A stretch of 64,000 bases of DNA from Acidobacteriaceae bacterium (GTDB taxonomy: Bacteria > Acidobacteriota > Terriglobia > Terriglobales > Acidobacteriaceae), in contig DAIDGW010000049.1 of NCBI GenBank assembly GCA_027452245.1, forward strand, positions 1 through 64,000, given 5' to 3'. Within the stretch, counting starts at the first letter, position 1. Every line of letters begins with the position of its first letter. The position numbers were made by a program, and so were the translations under genes. The notes under the pieces are model-generated. The model had not been told where the DNA came from. It did not search any database and saw only the letters and a list, made by a program, of their open reading frames with translations. Positions 49,868 through 59,796 of this stretch are shown here, in pieces.

Positions 49868-49936
49868 ACCGGGAGAAGAAAGTTTTTAAGAGTCCCGCAT
49901 TTTAACATCCGGGGGTGGGGAACGTTAGGAACCGAT

Positions 49937-49969
49937 GCTTGGGTGTGGCTCATTGAGCCACACCCAAGC
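49937..49969. repeat. Palindrome: 16-bp inverted arms with 1-nt centre (GCTTGGGTGTGGCTCA-T-TGAGCCACACCCAAGC)
   Basis: Read directly; perfect arms. Confidence 0.9.
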
Positions 49970-50086
49970 CTTGGATCACTTATGAGCCCATGTGATCGAG
50001 CGCGTCCCTCCTGTTTCACCCAGAAACGCGCAGACAACGGTAGGCCGAAACCGGTTCAGGTCAAAACTGTCGGAAATGTTTGCGAC

Positions 50087-50470
50087 TCAGGCCTGTCCCT
50101 TTTCTCCCATCAGTTTGCGCGCCTGTTCGACAAGATGGCGGATGGGTCGGTCTTTTGAGACGACAGTCGACACGCCCGATGCGCGCGCATGATTTTCCAT
50201 GACGGTGCCGGCAAACATCGTGAACAGGATGATTGGGACCTCGGGCAGCTTCTTTCGCAGCAAGGGAGCTGCCTGCAACCCATTCATCGTCGGCATGGAA
50301 AGATCGAGCACGATCAGATCGGGGTGGCTGCTGGGAGCTCGCTCCACTGCCTGTGCGCCATCCGAAGCCTCACCGCAAACGGAAAACCCTGCCGACTCAA
50401 ATACCGTACGAAGGGAGCGCCGGACAATTGCGTTATCATCTGCCAGAAAAACACACTTCTGCATCGCCAA
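50087..50470 (-). CDS. Single-domain response regulator (receiver)
   Basis: VFLADDNAIVRRSLRTVFE; HPDLIVLDLSMPTMNG; VSTVVSKD. Confidence 0.93.
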   Translation of the reverse strand: MAMQKCVFLADDNAIVRRSLRTVFESAGFSVCGEASDGAQAVERAPSSHPDLIVLDLSMPTMNGLQAAPLLRKKLPEVPIILFTMFAGTVMENHARASGVSTVVSKDRPIRHLVEQARKLMGEKGQA

Positions 50471-50498
50471 TAACCTTGTTTCCTTTAAGCAGCCCGAC

Positions 50499-50756
50499 CT
50501 ATATCTGCCAGTCTGGGAAGTTCAATTTCTCTGTCTTTAGACACCGCAACGACTCAATAGCGGCGTGGAGCGCCCGCTTCTCGTCATCGTGATCGGGATC
50601 GCCAGACAGTGTTTGCAAGCGGAGAAATATTGCGCTTTCCGCGTCCGCGACCTTCGCCGCAAGTTTTGGCGGGTCGGACTCTCTCATCGCGTCCTGATAT
50701 TTCTGCTGCCAGTTTGCGAATCCGTTCGGAGGTCCCGAGTTCTGGTTCTCAGCCAT
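50499..50756 (-). CDS. Small conserved hypothetical protein
   Basis: 85 aa ORF with plausible codon use, same strand and directly upstream of the receiver gene. Confidence 0.45.
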   Translation of the reverse strand: MAENQNSGPPNGFANWQQKYQDAMRESDPPKLAAKVADAESAIFLRLQTLSGDPDHDDEKRALHAAIESLRCLKTEKLNFPDWQI

Positions 50757-50943
50757 AAGCTCTCCTGGACACGCGCTACCCCCTTACGGCAATTGCGCAT
50801 GAATCTGCCTTAAGCAGTTGCAGGAAATACGCAAGCGAACTTTCATCCTATTGGATGGGCTATGAATGTCAATGCAGGTTATAACGCAGGTGCTAAACCT
50901 GATCCCCTAAGGATCAAAGGAATTAGCGGCAGAAACCGGCAAC

Positions 50944-51492
50944 TCAGGCGGCAGCGTCTTCGAAATTAGCAGGCACCATCAGCAGAACACGGAGATCCAT
51001 GACGGCGTGGATCAGTATGGGGAGGAGCAGGCTTCCGGTCACAATGAAAATGGCGCCGAGCATAAAGCCGATCACCACAGTTGAGGCGGCCTGTACCGTT
51101 CCTTGATACAGATGCCCGATTCCAAAGATCAGAGACGAGATCACGAGTGCCCAGGAAAGGCTGAAGTGGAGCGGCGTAACTCCGAAATAATGGAGCAGAA
51201 ATCCGCGATAGACGATCTCCTCGCAGATCCCGGCCGTGATGCAGACCAGCCACCACCAGTGGCGCTCTTCTTTGGTGGAGGGAAGCAGGAAGCTGAACTT
51301 CTTTGCCGCGACGGCGGCTTTGGCGCGAATCTGCTTCATCCATACCGCAAGGATGGCGGGAACCATGATGGCGATCAAGGCGCCGATCGTAAGTCCCTTC
51401 ACGAACATCGCGGCGTGCGATCCCGGCATCAACCAGCCGATTTCCTGCGGTCGAGGATGGATAGTCACAAGGCGCCAGAACCCGACGGCCAA
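50944..51492 (-). CDS. CPBP-family intramembrane metalloprotease
   Basis: GICEEIVYRGFLLHYF (EExxxR), FGIGHLYQG, HAVMDL; N-terminus may extend beyond the listed start. Confidence 0.88.
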   Translation of the reverse strand: MAVGFWRLVTIHPRPQEIGWLMPGSHAAMFVKGLTIGALIAIMVPAILAVWMKQIRAKAAVAAKKFSFLLPSTKEERHWWWLVCITAGICEEIVYRGFLLHYFGVTPLHFSLSWALVISSLIFGIGHLYQGTVQAASTVVIGFMLGAIFIVTGSLLLPILIHAVMDLRVLLMVPANFEDAAA

Positions 51493-51673
51493 GACGGCAA
51501 CCAGCGCGCAGGCCCAAGACGCGGTAATGATTTGCGCATAGAAACGGACTTTTTTGCGTGGATTCGTGCTCGCCTTGAGGCGTGGAATCGCGTAGTAATC
51601 CTACAGGGGTGCGCCAATTACGAGAGCCAGCAGGAGAATGTTCTGAAGAAGCATTCCCGCCTCCGCTTTGAAC

Positions 51674-53080
51674 TTACTGTTCCATGCCCAGAGACGCGCT
51701 GACGGACTTGCCGTACTCTCTGGCCTTTTCGAGCACGCGCGGCTCATCGATGGTGAGCAGTTTCCGGTCACGCATGACCGTTTTGCCCCCAATGATCACC
51801 GTCTCGACGTCATCGCCTTTCAGCGCATACGCCAACTGCGCGTAGACATCGTACATAGGAACTGCGTTCGGCTCATCGAGGCTGATAACGTCGAGGTCGG
51901 CCTTCTTCCCTGGCTCGAGTGATCCAATTTCCTTTTCCATGTGGAGAGCGCGTGCGCCATCGATGGTCGCCATTTCCACGACTGCCTTGGCATTCAGCGC
52001 CAGTGGATTCATCTGTGTGATCTTGGCCAGCTTGGCGGCGAGATCCATCTCTTCCATCAGGTCGAGATCGTTGTTGCTTCCGGCGGGACCATCCGTGCCC
52101 AGACCGACTGCCACGCCCGCCGCCCGCATCTGCGGGACTGGTGACACCCCGCTCGCCAGCATCATGTTGCTGGAAGGATTATGCACACATCCGACTTGCT
52201 TTTGCGCGAGAATCTTTTCGTCGGCGGTATCGACGTAAATACAGTGCGCCGCGACCACATCGGGGCCGAGCACGCCGATGCTGTTGAGGTATGCGACTGG
52301 CGACATGCCGTGCGCCTTTTCGCTATCGTCCCACTCCTTTTTCATCTCGGCCACATGAATCAGGATGGGCGCGTGATATTTTCGCGCCAGCGCGGCGGCC
52401 GCTTGCAGTGTTTTCTGCGAACAGGTGTACATGGAGTGCGGAGCCACGGCGGCGTGAATCAGAGGATCACCTTGCCACTTGCGGATAAAGCGCTCGCTGT
52501 AGGCGAGCATGTCGTCAAGGTTCTTGTTGTCGGGAGTGGGAAAGTCGATGAAGGTCTCGCCTACAACTCCGCGCAATCCCGCAGCCTTGGTTTCTTCCGC
52601 GATGGCCTCTTCGAAATAGTACATATCGGCGAATGTGGTGACACCGTAGCGGATCTGTTCGGCGGCAGCCAGGCGAGTGCCCCAGCGGACGAAATCTTCG
52701 TTCACGTTCTTCTTTTCGGCGGGGAAGATGTACTTGTAAAGCCAGTCATTCAGCGTGACATCGTCATGCAATCCGCGAAACAGGGTCATGGGGACGTGCG
52801 TATGACCGTTGACGAATCCCGGGACAATCAGTTTCCCATGTGCGTCGATGGTATGCGCTCCGTGATACTTCGAATCAATTTCGGAACGCGGCCCAACAGC
52901 GACGATGGAATCGCCGCGGATCGCGATGCTGCCATCGTGCAGCACGGTGCGATTAGCGTCCATCGTGACGATCATGCCGTCGCTGACAATGAGATCGACA
53001 GGCTGCGATTGCGCCGCTGCAAGGCTGGCTGGCGCCCAGATGAAAATGAATAAGACGCAGATATTCCCCAAATTTCGCAC
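51674..53080 (-). CDS. Amidohydrolase (TRZ/ATZ, MtaD-like) with signal peptide
   Basis: VPGFVNGHTHVPMTLFRG; HAAVAPHSMYTCS; HVAEMKKE; GLGTDGPAGSNNDLDLMEEM. Confidence 0.93.
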   Translation of the reverse strand: MRNLGNICVLFIFIWAPASLAAAQSQPVDLIVSDGMIVTMDANRTVLHDGSIAIRGDSIVAVGPRSEIDSKYHGAHTIDAHGKLIVPGFVNGHTHVPMTLFRGLHDDVTLNDWLYKYIFPAEKKNVNEDFVRWGTRLAAAEQIRYGVTTFADMYYFEEAIAEETKAAGLRGVVGETFIDFPTPDNKNLDDMLAYSERFIRKWQGDPLIHAAVAPHSMYTCSQKTLQAAAALARKYHAPILIHVAEMKKEWDDSEKAHGMSPVAYLNSIGVLGPDVVAAHCIYVDTADEKILAQKQVGCVHNPSSNMMLASGVSPVPQMRAAGVAVGLGTDGPAGSNNDLDLMEEMDLAAKLAKITQMNPLALNAKAVVEMATIDGARALHMEKEIGSLEPGKKADLDVISLDEPNAVPMYDVYAQLAYALKGDDVETVIIGGKTVMRDRKLLTIDEPRVLEKAREYGKSVSASLGMEQ

Positions 53081-53289
53081 AAGGGCTCTCCTGTAATTGG
53101 AGACACCACTATAGACGGAATCAAACGAGGGGGGAAATAGCGGAGGATCAGGTGGGACTGGAAGCGAGGCGTGCGGGGGAGATCGCGCTCGCCTCTTCGC
53201 GCAGCCCTAGGGTCATTAGGAGACAAGAGGCTCGTTACATGGCAACCTGGCACTCAGCAGATATGGCTTAAGCAGTATGATTTCAGGAC

Positions 53290-54516
53290 ATGACAGAGTC
53301 AGAGATTCCCAGTTTTCGTGAAGCGCGGAGAATGGTCGATCGGCGGGCGCTTGTGCAGCAGCCTGCAGCGGAGAAGGTTGCGCTGACGCTGGCAACAGGA
53401 CGTGTCCTGGCCGAGGATCTTCGCGCCGACCGCGACATTCCGCCATTTCCGCGCTCCACGCGCGACGGATATGCGGTGCGCGTGGCAGATCTGGGCAAGC
53501 TTCCTGCGGTATTGAAGGTTTTGGGTGAAATTCGCGCCGGAGAGCGGGCGGAAAATCTGCCCTCCACTGTTGCGACTGGAGAAGCAGTGGCGATCATGAC
53601 CGGAGCGCCGGTTCCCAGCGGAGCCGATGCGGTCGTGATGGTTGAGTTTACTTCCCAAGGCAATGGAGATGGGAGGGTGACGGTCTCGCGCGGAGTAGGT
53701 CCGGGCGAGAACATTGTTCTACGCGGAGCCGAAGCGAAGCAGGGCAGCATTCTGCTGGAACGTGGTACGCGCCTGCAGGAAGCGGCGATCGGATTGGCGG
53801 CTTCGGTGGGACGGGATCAGTTGGCCGTCTACCGCAAGCCGCGGGTGGCAATCCTGAGCACGGGAGACGAGATTGTGGAGGTGACAGCCGAGCCCGGTCC
53901 CACGCAAATTCGCAATTCCAACAGCTATTCGCTGGCGGCGCAGGTGGAGCGAGCGGGAGGAGAGGCGATTCGGCTGCCGATCGCTCCCGATGAAGCCGGA
54001 CGATTGCGGGAGTTGATAGAAGAAGGATTGCGGGCCGATCTGCTTGTCATGACAGGCGGCGTTTCGATGGGGCGCTATGACCTGGTCGAGCAGGTTCTGG
54101 AGGAAATCGGCGCTGAGTTCTTTTTCACAGGAGCGAAAATTCAGCCGGGGCGTCCGGTGGTGTTTGGACGTGCGCAGAGGAAATATTTCTTTGGATTGCC
54201 GGGGAATCCGGTTTCGACAATGGTCACGTTGGAGTTGTTTGCACGGCCCATGCTGCAGGCGCTGGCCGGAATGAAGCCGCGTCCGCTGACATTTTTGCAT
54301 GCACGAGCGAAAAGCGAGATACGCGTGAAGCCGGGGCTGACGCGTTTTCTTCCCGCAAATATTTCCGGCGAATACGAAGAATCGCAGGTGGAGTTAGTAA
54401 TGTGGCAGGGATCGGGAGACATCGCGGCGACGGCCCGCGCAAATTGCTACGCCGTGATCGCTCCGGATCGCGAAAAAATCGGCGCAGGCGAGTGGGTTCC
54501 GGTCATGATGCGATAG
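53290..54516 (+). CDS. moeA: Molybdopterin molybdotransferase
   Basis: DIPPFPRSTRDGYAVR; IMTGAPVPSGADAVVMVE; ILSTGDEIVE; GLPGNPVSTMVTLELF. Confidence 0.96.
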   Translation: MTESEIPSFREARRMVDRRALVQQPAAEKVALTLATGRVLAEDLRADRDIPPFPRSTRDGYAVRVADLGKLPAVLKVLGEIRAGERAENLPSTVATGEAVAIMTGAPVPSGADAVVMVEFTSQGNGDGRVTVSRGVGPGENIVLRGAEAKQGSILLERGTRLQEAAIGLAASVGRDQLAVYRKPRVAILSTGDEIVEVTAEPGPTQIRNSNSYSLAAQVERAGGEAIRLPIAPDEAGRLRELIEEGLRADLLVMTGGVSMGRYDLVEQVLEEIGAEFFFTGAKIQPGRPVVFGRAQRKYFFGLPGNPVSTMVTLELFARPMLQALAGMKPRPLTFLHARAKSEIRVKPGLTRFLPANISGEYEESQVELVMWQGSGDIAATARANCYAVIAPDREKIGAGEWVPVMMR

Positions 54517-54548
54517 AGGCTGCATCAAGACGGGCTGTGTAAGATAGA

Positions 54549-55040
54549 GTGTGCGTGGTGACCAAGAAGCTATCTCACTATGATGGTGCCGGACGCGTCC
54601 GCATGGTGGACGTGTCGCGCAAAGCGACAACCGACCGCGAAGCGGAAGCGAGCGCGTTCGTGGCGATGAAGACTGCTGTGCTTGAGGCGCTGCCGGCGAA
54701 TCCCAAGGGCGATCCGCTGGAGGTGGCGCGTATAGCCGGAATTATGGCGGCGAAACGCACCGCGGAACTGATCCCGTTGTGCCATCCGTTGCCGCTGGCC
54801 AGCGTTGATGTGGATATGCGGCTGTGCGAGAATGGCGTGGCTATTACCTCAAGAGTTAAGACCACGGCCGAAACCGGCGTGGAGATGGAAGCGATGGTCG
54901 CGGCCAGTGTCGCGGCCCTGACGGTTTACGATATGTGCAAGGCGCTGGACAAGGGAATTGAGATCCGCGAGATCGTGCTCGAGCGTAAGTCGGGCGGCAA
55001 GAGCGGAGACTATCGGCGCGTGCGAAGCCGGTCGAAATAG
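54549..55040 (+). CDS. moaC: Cyclic pyranopterin monophosphate synthase
   Basis: [59 protein letters not shown]. Confidence 0.97.
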   Translation: MCVVTKKLSHYDGAGRVRMVDVSRKATTDREAEASAFVAMKTAVLEALPANPKGDPLEVARIAGIMAAKRTAELIPLCHPLPLASVDVDMRLCENGVAITSRVKTTAETGVEMEAMVAASVAALTVYDMCKALDKGIEIREIVLERKSGGKSGDYRRVRSRSK

Positions 55041-55051
55041 GCGCACTTTTC

Positions 55052-55876
55052 ATGGCAAACGACGTCAAGCTGCTGCTGGTGGAAGATAATCCGATGGTGT
55101 TGAAGATGCTGCAGCAGGCATTGTCGCCGCTGGCCGCGATCACGACGGCGGGCGACGCCGCCGACGGCCTGCTGAAAGCGGTGGACGACCCTCCGGAGTT
55201 GGTGGTGTGCGATTACCGCATGCCCGGGATGGATGGACGCCAGTTCATCGAGAAGCTGAAGAGCCGTCCGGCGACCGCAAATTTTTCTTCTGTGCTGATG
55301 GCGAGTAAAGCCGATATTTCTGAGCGGCTGTCGCAGAGCGACGCAGCCGACGATCTCCTGGAGAAGCCGTTCTTCCTGAAAGACGCAACCCGCCGCATCA
55401 AGCGCATGGTCGACCGCATTGCGCTGGAAAAGATGGCGAAGACCGCGCCGTCGGACGGGGTGGTGCGCGGCAATCTGGCGCAGATGAACGTCATCGACCT
55501 GATGCAGTCGCTCGAAATGGGGCGCAAGAGTTGCCAGTTGACCCTGACGAACCAGGGTGAGACGTGCGAAGTGTTCTTCTCTGAGGGACAAGTGAAACAC
55601 GCGACCTACGGATCGCTGGTCGGGGACGAAGCAGTGTTCAAGGTTCTGCGCTGGACCGGTGGGGTCTTCGAGCTCAACTTCGAAGGCAAGACCGACAAAG
55701 AAACCACCCAGTTGAATACCCAGGGACTGTTGATGGAAGGCCTGCGGCTATTGGATGAATCGCAGCGTGATGGCAGCGGCGAGAGTGCGGAAGGGGCAGC
55801 TGCGGCTGAAGCTCCCACAGCGAGTGGCGGACGCCGGAAACGGGAAGAAGAGGAAGATGTCCTCCTCGACAACTGA
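55052..55876 (+). CDS. Response regulator with C-terminal DUF4388/PATAN-like domain
   Basis: Receiver LLLVEDNPMVLKML...LVVCDYRMPGMDG; GNLAQMNVIDLMQSLEMGRKSCQLTLTNQGETCEVFFSEGQVKHATYGSLVGDEAVFKVLRWTGGVFEL. Confidence 0.9.
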   Translation: MANDVKLLLVEDNPMVLKMLQQALSPLAAITTAGDAADGLLKAVDDPPELVVCDYRMPGMDGRQFIEKLKSRPATANFSSVLMASKADISERLSQSDAADDLLEKPFFLKDATRRIKRMVDRIALEKMAKTAPSDGVVRGNLAQMNVIDLMQSLEMGRKSCQLTLTNQGETCEVFFSEGQVKHATYGSLVGDEAVFKVLRWTGGVFELNFEGKTDKETTQLNTQGLLMEGLRLLDESQRDGSGESAEGAAAAEAPTASGGRRKREEEEDVLLDN

Positions 55877-56378
55877 GACAAGGCGGCAGGCGTACAGGGC
55901 CGCAGTGATCACGGTCAGCGATTCTTGCGCGCGCGGTAAACGCGAGGATCTTTCTGGTCCGGCGGTGGCGGAAGTGCTCCGAAAGGCTGGATTCGAGCCG
56001 GTTGCGCAGCAAGTTGTTCCCGACGAATCCGTTCAGATTCAGAATCTTCTGGTTCGCCTGACCCGTGAGGTGCGCCTGGTGGTCACGACTGGGGGGACTG
56101 GGATTGCGACCCGGGATGTCACTCCGGAGGCTACGCAGGCGGTGTGCGATCGAGTGCTTGATGGCGTCGCGGAACGCATGCGCAGCGAGGGAGTAAAGCG
56201 CACTCCGTTTGCGGCATTGAGTCGAGGGATTTGTGGGACGCGGGGAATGGCGTTGGTCCTGAATCTGCCGGGGAGTCCGAAGGGGGCAGTAGAATCGCTG
56301 CAGGCTGTCCTTGAACTGATTCCACACGCTCTGGAGTTGCTGGAAGGCCACACGGAACACCATTCGGCGAAAATTTGA
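55857..56378 (+). CDS. MogA/MoaB-family molybdenum cofactor biosynthesis protein
   Basis: AAVITVSDSCARGKREDLSGPAV; LVVTTGGTGIATRDVTPEA; start ATG 55857 overlaps the preceding gene by 20 bp. Confidence 0.94.
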   Translation: MSSSTTETRRQAYRAAVITVSDSCARGKREDLSGPAVAEVLRKAGFEPVAQQVVPDESVQIQNLLVRLTREVRLVVTTGGTGIATRDVTPEATQAVCDRVLDGVAERMRSEGVKRTPFAALSRGICGTRGMALVLNLPGSPKGAVESLQAVLELIPHALELLEGHTEHHSAKI

Positions 56379-56468
56379 ATTCTTTTGACGGCACCTTACT
56401 TCCAAGATGCATCGCCAAAAGCGGTGGTCTTTTTGTGTAAAGAAGTTGACGTACACTGAACTCTTTCC

Positions 56469-57086
56469 TTGAAAGCAATCGGACACATACTGGCGCGTTA
56501 CACGGCGTGGATCTGGCACCTGCTCAGTTTTTTCGGAATCTGGGGCGTGTTTGTCATTGCCTTCGCCGATTCCGCGCTGCTGGGCATGCCGGTTGACGCA
56601 GTCGTAGCCACGTTCGTCTATCGCGACCACCATCATTTCCTGCTGCTGGTGCTGCTGGCGTCGGCGGGTTCGGCGTTGGGCAGCATTCCTCTTTACTTGA
56701 TTGGATACTTCGGCGGCGAGAAAGTGTTGCGCAAGAGAATCTCAGAAGAACGATTCAAGCGCATTCACCGGTCTTTTGAGGAGCATGAATTCTGGGCGCT
56801 GATGTTTCCGGCGATGCTGCCTCCGCCCACGCCCTTCAAGGCGTTTGTGCTGGGAGCGGCGGTGTTCCAGATGCGCTTTGTGGACTTTTTGGCGGCGATT
56901 TTTGCCGGGCGGTTCGTACGGTTTTTTCTGCTGAGCTTGCTCACACTGCGCTTCGGGCCGCAAATCGCCGAGATTGCGGGACGGGTATTCCATCAGCATT
57001 TTGCCTGGGTGCTGGGAGCGCTGGCCGGTGGGCTATTTCTGTGGTTGCTGGTCCGGCGGAGGAAGCGCGGGAAGCAGAGCGCGTGA
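56469..57086 (+). CDS. DedA/VTT-domain membrane protein
   Basis: FADSALLGMPVDAVVATFVYRD; ASAGSALGSIPLYLIGYFGGEKVLRKR; FPAMLPPPTPFKAFVLGAAVF. Confidence 0.85.
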   Translation: MKAIGHILARYTAWIWHLLSFFGIWGVFVIAFADSALLGMPVDAVVATFVYRDHHHFLLLVLLASAGSALGSIPLYLIGYFGGEKVLRKRISEERFKRIHRSFEEHEFWALMFPAMLPPPTPFKAFVLGAAVFQMRFVDFLAAIFAGRFVRFFLLSLLTLRFGPQIAEIAGRVFHQHFAWVLGALAGGLFLWLLVRRRKRGKQSA

Positions 57087-57237
57087 AAAGCAGCGGACCA
57101 GTGCGCACTCCGATTCGTAAGGGATCGAGTTCCTTCGCCAGGATGACAAAGCTCCAGGAATTAAAACCCTAACGTTCTTAGCCACGGCAAACGACTCGGC
57201 TAAAGATGAGGCCTTTCAAGACTCAAGCGCAGCGCAG

Positions 57238-57774
57238 CTACGCGGCGGCGATGTGATCGTTGGCGGACTTGTGCATCCATCCCGCCAGAGCATGCAGCAG
57301 CGCCGGAGTGGCAAACATGGCCGCGGTGAAGATCATGTCGCCTTCGATCGCGCGGCGGAAGAAGGGCAGACCGGCGTCATAGCAGGTTAATAGTCCCGCC
57401 ATCGTGTGCGGATACATGTTGGTCCAGGCGGCCCACACGGCGAAGTTGCTGATCACAAAAAATGAGACTGAGCAGGTGAGCGCGGCGGCGGCGATGCGCA
57501 ATACCCCGGCATTCTGCTTCAAGTTCGAGCCCAGCCAGATCATGGCCGCGTACCACGCCCAAGTCACAAGGTGGTCCCAGCTGAGCGGGTAGCGGTAGAA
57601 GAGGGTGGTCAGGAGTACGTCCGAGGCGGCGAACAGCGCGACCGGAATCCACATCTTGCGGCGGGATTCGCGGTATCCAAAGAAGAGCAGAGCCGCTCCT
57701 ACAGGAGTCAAGGCCAGGGGATGAGGCATGAAGCGCACTGCAATTGCAAATAGAACAAAGAAATATGCCAGCAT
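57238..57774 (-). CDS. DUF6580-like integral membrane protein
   Basis: FMPHPLALTPVGAALLFFGYRESRRKMW; SNFAVWAAWTNMYPHTMAGLLTCYDAGLPFFR; TTG 57825 is an alternative start. Confidence 0.8.
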   Translation of the reverse strand: MLAYFFVLFAIAVRFMPHPLALTPVGAALLFFGYRESRRKMWIPVALFAASDVLLTTLFYRYPLSWDHLVTWAWYAAMIWLGSNLKQNAGVLRIAAAALTCSVSFFVISNFAVWAAWTNMYPHTMAGLLTCYDAGLPFFRRAIEGDMIFTAAMFATPALLHALAGWMHKSANDHIAAA

Positions 57775-57821
57775 GGTCACCTCGAACTGGCTTCTATTCT
57801 GGGCGCTGGAACCATAAGACG

Positions 57822-58262
57822 TCAAGACGGGTCACGCGCCTGGCTGAAAACCCAGGCGTCGCTGACGAGAAAATTGGCGATGGAGCAGAGCGCGATGGCC
57901 ACGGCATTAGCCAATAAGTAGTTCAGGTGCTCCAATCCGACCAGAACCTTCATGAGAAAGAGATTTCCCAGGATTGAAATCGTGCCGGTTGTGAAATTGA
58001 AACGGAGCAGGCGGGCACATGATTGTGACCACGAGGTTTGAGCCCGATCAGCCCAAGTGTATCGTTCATGCCACAAGAAGTTATGAATCACGGCAAGTTC
58101 GACTGCTAGAGCGGTCGCCAGCAAGTAGTCGAGATGGGCTGCACTCTTGAAAATCAAGAGTGCGAGCATCTGCACAGCGATGCCAATGGCGCCGACCAGA
58201 TTGAATTTGAAGCAGCGCCTAATCTGCCGTGAAGCAGAGTTTTGCCGCTGCGTACCCGTCAT
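57822..58262 (-). CDS. GtrA-family membrane protein
   Basis: FNLVGAIGIAVQMLALLIF...VIHNFLWHERYTW...SIANFLVSDAWVF. Confidence 0.92.
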   Translation of the reverse strand: MTGTQRQNSASRQIRRCFKFNLVGAIGIAVQMLALLIFKSAAHLDYLLATALAVELAVIHNFLWHERYTWADRAQTSWSQSCARLLRFNFTTGTISILGNLFLMKVLVGLEHLNYLLANAVAIALCSIANFLVSDAWVFSQARDPS

Positions 58263-59026
58263 GACACGATCCTGTCTTCCCGATAGAGGCGGATCGTGTT
58301 TTCGATGGTGAAGAAGATGAGCACGACAGCCATGCCGACGATGCCGATCGCGCCGCCGACGTCGAACAGGCGATAACGCACTCCGAATACAAGCACGATG
58401 GGCTTCCAGAACAGGGCCAAATTCCCGACGGCGAGCAGGATGCGCAATTCCGTGGGACCGAACTTCCAGAAGGACAAGCGAAATTCTCCAAGAGCGTGCG
58501 TCGCGAGATAGGACTGGATCGAGAGAAGCAAGAAAGCCGCGAGCAATCCCATGGCAATCCAGGGATGCATATATCCGGAAAAGGCGAGTCCGCTCATTAA
58601 AGCTAGGGCGCCGAAGCTATCGACCATGTGATCGACGTAGAAGCCGTATCGCGGACGCGGCGTCTGGCGAACCCGGGCCAGAGTTCCATCGAGAGAGTCT
58701 CCAAGCCAGTTCAAAGCCAGAAAAACGATGACGGCGAGTAGGCCGAGATGGCTGCGCGAAGACAATGCGTAGGAGACTCCCGCGCCGATCTGGGCGGCGA
58801 AGCCGAGCGCAGTGAGGTGATCGGGACCGATCCAAGGGGGCGTTTGGTCGGCAAGCCGAAGCAATGCTTTTTTCTCTATGCAAGCGACCCAGCTTTCCTG
58901 CAGACGTCGCGCTTCGGCAAACGGGTTTGACCGCCGGATTTCCACCAGGAGCCTGGGATTTACTTGTTCACAGAATTGGGTCATCAAGGGCAATCCTGCT
59001 GCGGTTTGGGATCTTGCACCTGCCAT
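58259..59026 (-). CDS. CDP-alcohol phosphatidyltransferase family protein
   Basis: LGDSLDGTLARVRQTPRPRYGFYVDHMVDS matches the DG(x2)AR...G(x3)D(x3)D motif; longer start at 59101 possible. Confidence 0.9.
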   Translation of the reverse strand: MAGARSQTAAGLPLMTQFCEQVNPRLLVEIRRSNPFAEARRLQESWVACIEKKALLRLADQTPPWIGPDHLTALGFAAQIGAGVSYALSSRSHLGLLAVIVFLALNWLGDSLDGTLARVRQTPRPRYGFYVDHMVDSFGALALMSGLAFSGYMHPWIAMGLLAAFLLLSIQSYLATHALGEFRLSFWKFGPTELRILLAVGNLALFWKPIVLVFGVRYRLFDVGGAIGIVGMAVVLIFFTIENTIRLYREDRIVS

Positions 59027-59220
59027 GTTGAGCCTCCGAAGGGCCGCAATTCGGCCCGGTAAGGGCCACTGTGCAATGGCAGGCAGACGGTGGCAATGCA
59101 CGGCCAGTCAAATCCGAGTCAACCAAAGATCAATTCGTAAGTGGATGGAAGCAAAAGAGTTGGGCAAGAAGCTTAGGAGGAGGCGAACCTCTTCACGGGT
59201 GATGACGTATCCTGCTGAGA

Positions 59221-59796
59221 ATGATTCTGAATGGACTACGAGTTTGCAACTATCTCTGGCTGGGGTTCGCAGTAATCTGGCTGATCTGGGCTATGCGCAC
59301 CAAGAAGACGCAGAGCCGTGCGTCATATTCGTCGCGAGTTCTCTATGGCGTGATCACGTTTGCGGGATTCTATATGGTGTTTGGGAACATGGTTCCGTGG
59401 GCAGGTCGGTTGTGGATCCGGCTGCTACCGCACGCGTTGTGGGCGCAGGTGCTCGGGGTTGCAGTTACGACTGCAGGCCTCGGCTTTGCCGTCTGGGCGA
59501 GGATCTACCTGGGTAGCAACTGGAGCGGCATCGCGATGGTCAAAGTCGGGCACGAACTGATCCGAACCGGACCGTACCGGTGGGTGAGACATCCGATCTA
59601 CTCGGGATTAATTCTGGCGCTGGCGGGAACCGCAATCACGGTCGGACGCCTGCAAACTTTTCTTGGCCCCCCGATTCTCTACCTGGGATTCAAATACAAG
59701 AGCCTGATCGAAGAACGCCTGATGACGGAAACGTTCGGCAACGCCTACGAGGAGTACCGTCAAACGACGGGTGCGATCGTGCCCAGGTTCCACTGA
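59221..59796 (+). CDS. Isoprenylcysteine carboxyl methyltransferase-like membrane protein
   Basis: LIRTGPYRWVRHPIYSGLILALAG; EERLMTETFGNAYEEYRQTTGAIVPRF. Confidence 0.92.
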   Translation: MILNGLRVCNYLWLGFAVIWLIWAMRTKKTQSRASYSSRVLYGVITFAGFYMVFGNMVPWAGRLWIRLLPHALWAQVLGVAVTTAGLGFAVWARIYLGSNWSGIAMVKVGHELIRTGPYRWVRHPIYSGLILALAGTAITVGRLQTFLGPPILYLGFKYKSLIEERLMTETFGNAYEEYRQTTGAIVPRFH

